Below are positions 12,859-24,721 of a DNA stretch of 64,000 nucleotides, piece by piece. Below the pieces are notes generated by a model, which did no database searches, was not told where the DNA came from, and saw only the letters and a list, made by a program, of their open reading frames with translations. Origin of the DNA: Paragordius varius (lineage: Eukaryota > Nematomorpha); the NCBI GenBank assembly GCA_964247055.1, contig OZ176054.1:1426001-1490000 (forward strand), read 5' to 3'. The stretch's first letter is position 1. Every line of letters begins with the position of its first letter. Made by a program: the position numbers and the translations under genes.

Positions 12859-15800
12859 GTAAATACGAAATTCGTCAAATTTTTAAATCATAAATATAAT
12901 GTTTTTTTACTTTCTAGTTTATACCGACTTGGATGCTGGAACCTTTAAATCTATTCCAACGAGTACATCTATCACTTTAATTTTCATATCTTATGTTTTC
13001 TGATTAATATATTACTGATTATTTATAGCACTGCAATTGTATGAAAATCAAAAAGGTAAACAAATGTGTAAAACTTGAAATAATTTGAAACATTGCATTA
13101 AATTCCGTTTTTTCTCGAATACTGTTAAAATGAAGCGTACAAATCGTGAAATATAATAGACAAAACGATTAAAAAATATTAATAACATCAAAATAAATTT
13201 ACACCTTATATGAAACGAACGGCAGATTTGTTCCATTAATAAGTATTTTATAATAGGAATGTTAGGCCAAATATTAATTTATCAAACCATATTTTTAGTA
13301 AAAAATTATTTGAACGAACAAATATAAACTTAGCGATAGAAAAAAATCTTAGCTGGCAGTATACTTGTATAAATTATATATACTATTAAAACCAAAATAT
13401 GAAAAACAGTTAGGTACAAAAAATAATTCATAATGGTGTGAACCAATCATTTTAATCATGTTTACACATTTACAAATATAATTTTTTCATAATCTGAATG
13501 ATGATAAAATAACTAATTAAATATCAATATAAATTTTAGTTTTTTTTATATTGAAAATTATAGATAAAAGTCGTAATATAACCCCATTTCCCAAAAATAC
13601 AAATATAAATCAATCATTTTTTAGATATTATAATGGCAAAAAATTCATTTCAGTGTTGTTAAAATATTTTCCAGCCCGTTGCAAACTTAAAATGCGCATA
13701 CATATTTTTAAAACACCGATTTTTTTCCAATTATATTTTAACGTGTCCCTAACACTCAATCTATCAATGAAACATTGTGTGACAAAATATTTTCAAATGT
13801 TTTCAAAAATACAAGATAATTTTTTAATTTGTCCGATTTGTAGAACATATGTTAAAATGCTTTATCAATTAATATCGCGATGAGTTGGAATTATTTAAAC
13901 AAAATCTAACTATCAATGGTTATAATTGCATTTTATTTAGCATTTTAAAAACAAAATTTTGAAATATATTTGATAACTTAAACGTTTTTTAAGACTTAAT
14001 TTTCAATATATATATTATAGAGTTAATGGAAAAAGGTAATGTTATCTCTTAATTTTTTTCTTAAATAAAAATTAAAATACGGACAAAACGTGATAATTTT
14101 TTTCAAAAGACAACCCTATTTTTTTAAACCAAAATTTATCCATTAAAAATCATTTAATCACAATCAAAAATATAATTGATTGTGTTACCAATTTACATGT
14201 CTATTTTATGCAATTTAAAACAATTGAATAAAACAAACATTTATTATGGTTGTCTTTTATTAAAATATTATTTTACGTTTTGTCCGTATAATTTTTACTG
14301 TAAAATATAATTTTATATTATAGTCGATCAATGGAACACTTCTCTCAAAAGTATGTTATATTATTGCTAATTGAAAATTAAATATTTGCCGTAGTTATAA
14401 ATTTAATAAATTTATTTAAATTAGTAAACGAGGATTACATTATGCCCCTTCGTTATGAGATTTATTCACTCGAAAATCGAAGTAGATTTTTTCTTTTTCA
14501 AATTATTTTTAATTATTTAAAATTTTATATATTTTTTATTTAATTAATTTTTCCTCAAAAAAAGATATACAATGGTTTCCGAATCAGGTATAAACTTATA
14601 ATTTCAGGATACTCCTTGCTAAATTATTGTTTTAAATTTATTTTAAATTGTTAATGATGAGTTTTTGTTCCAACAATATATGTGATATTCTATGGCAAAT
14701 AATTTAACATATAATTTTCTAGTCCATTATTCAATCAAGTTTATTTTATTTTTTATTTTAAATTCTTTTAAATAATAAATAGATATTTATGATTGATTAA
14801 TACGTTTTAATTATAATTATCTAGTTTACAATTATTCCGATGCCGTTTTGGATGATTTAAGTAAAAATTGGGTTTTAGATATAAGTTGAGCAAATATTAA
14901 ATATAGTAAAAATTTAAATTATACAGACAAAATGTAAAAACATCGAAAGACTATTTCATACTTTTTAAACCCAAATTTTTCCTATAAAATTAATTGTTTA
15001 CAATTGTAATTTAGATCTTATTTCATACTTTGCGCAGTATAATGGTTTAAAAAGTAGAAGCGGTTTTAAAAAAATATTTGTCTTTATGTTTTTACGTTTT
15101 GCCTGGATAATTTCAAATTTTAATTTGTAATTTAACTAGTTGAAGATCGGCACAAACTGAAAAGAAAATCACGTTGTCGAACTTACACGTTTGAAAGTAA
15201 ATATTAATACCATTTACAGCTCAAATTCACCCTCGAACAATTCAAATTGTCCCCTAAAATAAATTGTGTGGTTTTGAATATTAATAATTGCCTATATTAT
15301 TTTACATTTTTATCAAATGAAATTTCGTTTAAAATTAACGTATTACTGAAAAAATAATAAACTATGCTACAAAGAAAAATATTTCATATTAATAATTCTT
15401 ACCCCGACACATAAATATTTTTAGGGTGAATATGAATTGTTCGAGCGCGAATTTGAATTGTTCAGAAAATTATGGTGTATCTGAACATTGATTTTTGCGC
15501 CATCCATATACCTATAAATTATTTTTTAATTTTTGATTTTTATATTAATTTTTTGCGCATAACTTTAAATTAGCATTGCATACAAAAATTTTTTTAATAC
15601 ATTTTAATTATGATGGGATATCTCGATAAATAAATTTGTATACTATAAATTTTTTAGAAAATCTAACCAGTGAGGGAATGATTAATGGCTCCCTTGGTAA
15701 ATAATTATTATTTTCCCAAAATTTAAACAATACCTATTGAAATATTTTAATTTTTGAATATAGTTAAAGAAATATGGAGCAGATACACTTTAGGTAAATA

Positions 15801-18800
15801 TTGGTGAAAAAATATTTTAATTTTAATTTTAATTGTGCAGGAATCCCTGATGTCAGCAAGAACAAAGCTGGTCTCGAAAATAAAACATGCTATTATTTAG
15901 CTATCGGCGAATACGCTGAAAAGAAAATACCTAAAAAATTCGATTTAAGTATAAATATATTTTTATTTTTTAAAGTGAAATTCAAATGGCAATATTCATA
16001 TATATTTACTTCAAATTTAGTATCCTATAAAGCTAACTTAGACATTGAAAATGGTATCTATTTTCTTATACAGTAAAGCAATTAAAATTATACTGACAAA
16101 ACGTAAAAATTAAAAGATAATATTTTTTATAAAAAGACAACCATACTTTTTTAACCGTTATTATTCCCGCATAACGTATTTAATTACCATTTTGAATTAT
16201 ATAATTCAGTGTTTTAACGATTTGCAACTCTATTACTTATTTTAAACAGATTAATTATATCAAAAAATGATGATTGAAAAAAATAATTTTCTGATAAAAA
16301 TTTTTTGTCCTTAAAATTTTAAATTTCGTCTGCGTAACTATCTTTATTTAATAAATAATTATTTTATCATTCGTTTTCTGCCAATAGATAGGGAATATCA
16401 CTACATGATTCGCAATTTTACATATTTGGGTAAAATAATTAATCATTTTTATCAAACATTTTATTTCCAACATTTTTAAAAATGTATATATTATAGATTA
16501 TCCACACCGAGCCAATATATGTCCTATTACACAATCTCCATTGGATTACACAACTTTTGGTATTTAAATTTTTGTGCCAATGTTCAAAATTTTTTACGAT
16601 GTTTAAATTGCCTTAAATATTTTTTTAGTTAACAGGAATTCAATGAAAAACAAGCACCATCCTACAATTCGGAACAGGGGTAAACCTCAATCTAATTTTG
16701 TTAATATTAGTTATACGACTGGGTCTTCCTTTTTTTAAAAAAATAAGCTAAGGTCAAAAAAAATTGAAGTAGCTACATTATTATAATAAATCTAAATCGA
16801 GATGCGCCATCTGCCTAGTAACATCTTATATTAGTTTTTATGGATATGATTTCCGCTAAAATATAATTGATTTTGTTTATTTTTTTGTCAAAATATATAA
16901 ATTATAAAAGTTTAGACCATTGTTAAATATCGGCCCCTGGGTTTTAATCAATTAATTATATTGTATTCAGTGTTTTTAATTTGTTGTAAACTACATAACA
17001 ATGGGAACATGTGAACGTGCTAAAAATTATTATCATTTCAAGATTTTTGGATTATCCCACACTTGAATTATTTATAAATATATTTTTGAAATAATTAATA
17101 TATAATTACGATAGATTATAATGCATTGATGGGACTGAGAGGTAATGCCATATATTTTTTCATTAATTTTTTTCTATAAAATAAAATATTTATTTATCTT
17201 GTCAATAGAACGATTGATTAGAGGTATGTATGTTTAATAATAAAATAATGACACATAAATGTCGCCTCTTTTATATTAGTTTTTGAATATAACATAATAT
17301 TATATAGGAAATAATTGGAAAAATTCGTCAAGAGGTAATCTAAAATATATGGACCTAATGTTTCGATTATTTACTAATATAATTAAATATTTTTAGCATT
17401 TCCAAGCGAAAATTTTGAGATAACTCTCTTTTACAATCTGCATTACTTTGCACATCAAGGTATTACATAATTTTCTTATATAAACTTTCATGATATATAT
17501 ATATATATATATATATTCCTTATCAGAAATGTTACCCGATTTTAAGGTAAAATTCGCAATTTGAATTATTTAAAATATATATTATAACAGTCAAGTTATG
17601 AAACACGTATGTATCTGACCCTATTTTTATATATACCATTTACAGTTCAAATTCCCCCTTGAACAATTCAAATTCACCGTTGAACAATTCAAATTCACCC
17701 TTGAACAATTCAAACTTACCTTTGAACAATTCAAATTCACCCTAAAAATAAATTATGTATTTTCGAACTAATATAACTCATTATTAATATGAAATATATG
17801 TTTATGTTATAGTTAATTATTTTACAGTATTATTTTAATTTAAAACAAAATTTTTATTTTTTAAAAATATATGAAAATAAGGGTAATTTATAATCTTAAA
17901 AAATTTATATTTTATTTGAGGGGTGAATTTGAATTGTTCGAGGGTGAATTTGAATTGTTCAAGGGTGAATTTGAATTGTTCAAGGGTGAAATTGAAATGT
18001 AATTGGTATATTTGATTTTTTATTATATATATATATATATACTTTGTGAAAAAAGAGGGTCATTTTGATTTAACGAAATATTTTTTTCTCATGAGATAGC
18101 TTATGACCAGCGTATTCATTTGCCGCAAAAATTTTTATTTGTTGGCAACAGTTTTTGAAATATTGAGAGAAAATCGAAATCGGGCAAAAAGTGAAAATAA
18201 AGGATAATTTTCAAAAAATAATGATAAAATCTGAAATATTATCGTTTATTTTCATTTTAGGAGATATTTTCAATATATAAATAGCCTAAAATCATATAGT
18301 TAGGGTTTCTATAAAATTTCAGGTCAAAAGATGGCGTTTTTCTTTTATCGCACTTAAAAGACAAAAAAATTAATGACACTATATTAAAATAATTTTTTAT
18401 ATGCTAACTAACACAATTAAAATTTTAACATTCATATATTCAGTAAAATAAACTTCTAAATCAAAATAAAACCAGAAATATTGTTTTTATATTTTTGCAT
18501 TTTTTTGTTATCTGGTTTATGAGTATATAAAAAAATTTATACTGTTTTATTTTGGATTCTTACATGATTAAGCATTATTAAGTATGAAAATAGGATTTAA
18601 AAGTAGTAAAATATCAACCAACAATCCTCACAACTTCCTGTAACAAGTCTGTTTTATGACAAATTAATATTTGTATTGGGATTTGTACGGATTGTTGGTT
18701 GATATTCCACTAATTTTCAATCCTATTTTGCATAAATTATATACTTAATAATTCCCACTCATTTAAGAATCCAAAATAAAACAGTATAAATTTTTTAACT

Positions 18801-21800
18801 CATAAACCCGATGACAAAAAATGCAAAAATAAAAAACAAAATTTTTGGTTTTATTTTGATATAGACTTTATTTTCCTGAATAAAATATGAATGTTAAGAT
18901 TTTAATAGTGAGTTTAGGTAGTAAATAATTAAAAAAAAATATAATATAGTTTCATTAAATTTTTTTGTCTTTTAGTATAAAAGAAAAACGCCATCTTTTG
19001 ACCTGAAATTTTATAGAAACCCCAACTATATCATTTTAAACTTTTATATATCGAAAATATCTCCTAAAATGATGATAAACGATAATATTTCATATTTTAT
19101 CATTATTTTTTGAATTATCCTTAATTATCCTTAATTTTCACTTTTTGCCCGATTTCGATTTTCTCTCAATATTTCAAAACCTAGGTTGTCAACAAATAAA
19201 AATTTGCGGCAAATGAATACGCTGGTCATAAGCTATCTCATGAAAAAAAAAATTTTTGCACACTGTGTATATACACCATTACAATTTTGGATTTAATTAA
19301 AACCCCTAGGGACCACCTTAATTTTAGATAATGCTTTAATGCTCTGAAAATTTATTTACCCTTATAAGCTTATTTAATGAAATTACTAGATCCAGAAAAT
19401 GATATATTTTTTCAAATTCATATTTTTATTTAAAGTTGGTTAATTTTATAAAATTCATGATGTATAAAGAGAATATTTTTAACGAATTCCCTTTTATAAC
19501 CTGCGCATTTTAAAACAACAATTTTTTATGTAATTTCAAGTTTAACTATTTCAAAAAACCTGATTGATAAAAAATATAGATATTTTAGTTCTATCAAAAC
19601 CAACTATTGCCAAAATTGTATTATTAATTGTACTTAGTTATCAATTATACGGAATCCGCTATGACGAATCTCAGTAATTTGAAATAATTTTATTATTAAT
19701 TTCAAAAATTATATCTTATTTACATATAGCGAAACATTCACATTCACCCTACTTTCAAAGCTATTATTTCGCAAGTAATTTAAATTTTAACCATTAATGT
19801 GCTATTTTACCCAAAATTAACCCTTAACATACTTTGCAGAACGTTTTCCTTCCCATGGGAAATTGAATGGATCACAAAGTAATATAGATTGATTTTTAAT
19901 AAAATCAAAGTTGAGAGATTTTATTACAATAATTCTTTTTACTTATCATTATAGTACAAGAAATATCGCAATTATATGGTAAACTATTGAAATTTTATAT
20001 CTAAATCTATCAACTATCAATGCTTTTCATTCGCTATTTAGATATGTTTGCTAATGAGCGAGAAGAATTTACAGAAACTCCAAACGCACAAAATTCAGAA
20101 AACAGAACATGTTATTATATAACATTTGGGCGGAGCCTTGATTACCCCTTACTTAAATATTTTTCCAACCGTAGAGGTATATTTATATTTAAATAGTCGT
20201 CATAATTGAGTAAAATAAGTTTTATAAAAAAATATTTATAAACGCATTCGCGTCTTATGAAAAAAAACCAATTCAAATTTTAATATAATCTTTTCTTACA
20301 AAAACCATTAATCAATGTTAATAATTTTACCCGATTAATTTAATTATTTGACTCGTCATCATTTTTTGACTAATAATAATATTAAATAACATTCATCTGC
20401 AGATCTTGTCAATAAATTGTCGGAATTGCGGACCGAATCTCTTAAAAAAGGTATAATATTATATTAATGTCCTTTCTTCAAAAAAATATAAATATATTAT
20501 AAAATTTGTATAGATACCCCTTACGATTACATTGTTAGGAAAACGACATATCTTGGTAAATGTTTTAAATCAACATATATCTATTTCGAAATTTTATTCA
20601 TTTGCATTATGTAAATTTAACATAAAAAATATTTTTTTTAATTTCAAACAATATCAATTTTACAGAAGAAACACATATGCCAAAATTGTGCCCAATCTTA
20701 TTGTCAACCAATATCAATAATTCAAATAAAGGTATAATTTATTTATTTAAAATCAATATTTGAAAAATAATATATTATAACCGCCTTGAACTTGAATTTC
20801 AAACTAAGATTTTTATACCATACATAATATAATTTTTAAATCCGTAATATTTATTTAAAATATATTTTTCCTTTTAAAAAGATATTTGCATAAATCAGTG
20901 CCCCATGGCTACATTACCACATTTTCAGAAAATAAGGAAATATAATATACGAAATACTACACACTATTATTTTCCATTTATTACTGGTTATTCCGTTGCC
21001 AAAAACGTCTTAAATGAAAATATTTACCTTTAAAAACCAACTATATTACTTTAAATTCAATCAATAAAATTTATATAAATATTTAAAATTTGACCCTTTA
21101 TCGAACAACCAATGGTCTTCTTAGAATCCAAGCAATAGATATTCGGGCTTTTGCAATTTACAAAATTTTGATTTTTCTCTTTTTAACGCATTGGACACTG
21201 CTTACAGTTTGCGCATAGAAAAATACTTTAGCCTGCTACCTTTGGGTTAATAATTGGCTTCGTTACAAAATTATATATATATATATTTTTCAAATTGTCA
21301 TCGAAATTTAAAGCATAAATTTTCATAATTAATTGTTATATTTATGTATGCTATGTTAGATAATGTGAAAATACATTTAAAAACAAATATATTGCCGACA
21401 ATGCGTCCCAGTGCCAAAGCACATGGTAAGTATTTAAAAGTTTGAACTTCAAAAAAAATTAAAAATTTATGTTATAAAGAATTATTAAACACATTACGGG
21501 AAATTATATCACATCTATTAGAGTAAACCGCTAATAATAAATTTAATTACGTTATACGGCCAATATTAGGCATTTAGGCCCCCATTAATGCGGTTTATAG
21601 CCTAATGTCTGGCGCTTATTTTAAGAATCATTTTCCCATTTTTTTAAAAAAGAATTTAATACAATGTATTCACTCTACCATAAAAAAATATACATATATA
21701 CATTTTTGATTATCTTTTAAACCAAATATCCATAATTCATATAAATGATAATTTATATTCATAGAAATGGACGAAAATTTAAATTTAACCCAGATTCATT

Positions 21801-24195
21801 TTAAATTATAAATATATATTTTAGATTCCAAGGAACTTAGAAATCTTAAAGGTAATCAATTTTTGAATTTTTAAATATATATATATATATTAAAAAAAAT
21901 AATTTAGAACGTCTAATTACAGGTAAAAAATATATTCAAATGGAATTCTTTTCTAATTTTTCGTATTATAATGTTATGTAATTATACAATAAAAATCGTG
22001 ATAATCCTAATAATTATTTTGACACTATGAATGCTTCTGTGATAGGAAATAATTGGAAAAATCAATCAAAAGGTATTATATTTTTAATTAAAAAAATTTT
22101 ATATGAGGACTGTTTTTATGATATAAAATAAAATATTTTCAATATTATCTCTCTCTAAATATATATATATATATACTTTAAAGCTTCACCCAACGTAAAT
22201 TATGTAATAACCCTGGCCTACAATATGCATTACTTTGATAACCAAGGTATAAATACCGTCATTTTTTTCATTTTGTCGCGATTTTATGCCATATTTTTTT
22301 TATTTACCCTTTCTAGCACCCTTGCCTAAATTTGACGTAAGATTAAATAAATTTATCTAAAATAATTTTAAATTTATGTCCCTGCAGTCTAGTTATGAAA
22401 CACGTACGTATCTTAAAATAATTAATTTTTTTAAAGTAGCCAATTAATTTCGTCAAACATATAAAATGAAATGTTTCGTCAATTTTAAGTTATGCGAATC
22501 TTGGGGTCCTCCCAATTTTACTATTTAGAGCTTATATCTAGCATTCAGACTTTTTATCCCCCAATATATTTTCAATAATTGAAATAAAAACATGGGTTTA
22601 AATGATTTGAGTTTCAATATTCTTGAAGCATTTGGCATTATACCTGTTTAGCAACTTATTTAATACTCTAATTTGCAAATAAAAGAAGAGCTTAATGTTT
22701 TCTTTTACGCTTTTTTGGAACCTAAATATGTCATTGTTTTAAATTAAATTGTTTTGCTCCGCTGTTCTCTAGTTAATACATATAAAATAAAAATTTAGAT
22801 ATATTTTTTTACATTGCCCATTGAAATTTTTTTCCGCCCTTCAATATTTAAAAAATAAAAAAAGAGCTGTTTAATTGGACTTTGGCAAATTGTTGTTTCG
22901 CTTAAAATTGGGATATCTAAATACCCTGAACTAAATTTAAGTTGGTATTTTCAAAAAACAACTGAATAAAACGGCCTAATTTATAATTAAACTTGTATCC
23001 TAATAAACAGTATATAAACGAAATATCTAAGAAAAATTTAGTTTTGAAAAACATATAAAACTACTTATACGCCATTTTTATTTAACAATATTTAACAAGT
23101 TTATATGTTATAGCTAAAATCAAGGCTATTATATTGAAACAAATATGAAAAGTGGTTTGTTTGTATTATTTTTAAATTAAATTTATGCACACATGCCATG
23201 TTGACTTAATTTTCACCTTTAAGTATTACCTTAAAATATGTAATTTCAAGTATTTTAAAATGATATTTTTGTTTTATAAGTATGGCTTCAATTCATTTAA
23301 ACAAGTTTGGGGTATCCAACTACCCCAATTTTATGAAATGACTCTGTAAGTGTTAATAAATTCGTATCAATTAAATACGATGTTTTTGTTATTAGCAAAG
23401 AATGTTTACGGTTAAACATATCCAGAATAGAATTTTTAATATAAAATAATGATATACATCTTTTAACCGTTTTAGTTATCAACTATACGGATACAATTAT
23501 GCCAAACATAAGTAATATCAATATATATAATAAATTGTTATTTATTTTATGTATATATATATATATATATATTTAGACGATCAATCAGTTTGGATCTATT
23601 ATCAAACCTATTATTTTCAAAGTAATTAAATTATTTTTTCCCATAATTTATTACGAATATAACACGATCTTTTTATAGAACGCTTTCCCTCTCAAGGAAT
23701 ACTCAACGGTTCTCAAAGTAAGAAAATTTTATTAAATTATAAAAAATTTAACAACTGTTTTATGCTATAAAATCAAGGGTTTATTTTTCGTTTTTTGAAT
23801 AGTATGTTCACAAAAATTCGCAGAACCAACTTGATGATAAATATAACATGATTTACTTAAGCGCCAAAAATACTAATAATTTTTATCAATAGACTTATTT
23901 GTTGGCTGAACCTAGAGTTAATTATTTAAACGAAATCAATAAGCTTCCAAAACATACAAACGGACATAATATATACCATTTGCACTTCAAGAGTCTACTT
24001 CGATACTTCTAATACGCCCTCGAACAATTCAAATTCACCCTGAAAATAATTTAAGTTTTTTGGGCAGTTCATAAAATCATAGTATAAAATATATTCTTAT
24101 GGCATAATTTATTATTTTTTCAGTACTATATTAATTTTAAATAATTTCATTTTTTATTTTAAGATAAATTTGAATTGTTCACGGGTAAATTAAAT

Positions 24196-24230
<35 letters not shown>

Positions 24231-24685
24231 TTTGCACTTCAAGAGTTTCTTTCCTTCAATACTTCAAGTTGTCCTTAAACATTTAATTTGAATTCAATCA
24301 TAAATTTTGCATGTATTATTTAATATCTTGTCCTAACTTTCTCGATCATTATATACACATTTAAAATTGATATTTTTAATTTAATTCCCGTTTTTCTTTT
24401 GGACTATTTTTTTTTCCAATTTTGATAAATTTTATTCAATTAAAAAATTCTTGAGCGAAAAATTGTTGTAATTATAACTCAGAAAACCTTATATTTTGTT
24501 AAGTCTTATTAATTTTAGATTATTTTTTAATAATTAAATAAAGGGATACGGTTTCTGAATAAAAGAGTTGATGTAGATTATATGGTTAGATCAAGAGAAT
24601 AGGTGAAAATATGTATATGAATGATCACGGTTTAAAAACAAATTAAAAAAGTAAAGGACCATGAAGTGGAATTCGCAATTGGTTC

Positions 24686-24721
<36 letters not shown>

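Larger units (their letters stand above)
12918..16679 (+). other. Ectodomain unit 1 (most diverged copy)
   Basis: Exons: 12918-12962 (unit-external), then a 13029-13055, b 14021-14035, c 14324-14350, d 14425-14481, e 14565-14587, f 14723-14738, g 14825-14860, h 15658-15696, i 15764-15793, j 15841-15948, m 16497-16559, n 16629-16679. Key pieces: b LMEKG; c DQWNTSLK (sequon NTS); d NEDYIMPLRYEIYSLENR; e IQWFPNQ; h NLTSEGMINGSL; j contains ENKTCYYLAIG; m contains ANICPI. The counterparts of exons k and l of the other units are missing. The two cysteines are in TCYY and CPI. The e/f junction is phase 0 and the other junctions are phase 1. The introns hold three ACAAAACGT MITEs and one F1 foldback. 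Confidence 0.7.
17115..21425 (+). other. Ectodomain unit 2
   Basis: Exons: a 17115-17141, b 17209-17223, c 17308-17334, d 17397-17459, e 17527-17546, f 17591-17606, g 19730-19774, h 19840-19878, i 19955-19978, j 20042-20176, k 20403-20450, l 20514-20555, m 20666-20731, n 21360-21425. Key pieces: b RLIRG; c NNWKNSSRG; d ends LFYNLHYFAHQ; f SSYET; h RFPSHGKLNGSQ; i QEISQLYG; j contains ENRTCYYITFGRS; k LSELRTESLKKG; l PYDYIVRKTTYLG; m MPKLCPIL; n ends KTNILPTMRPSAKAHG. The sequons in c, h and j sit at the same places as in units 1 and 3. The f-g intron is swollen by an F1 foldback and a 1.2 kb palindrome. Confidence 0.8.
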
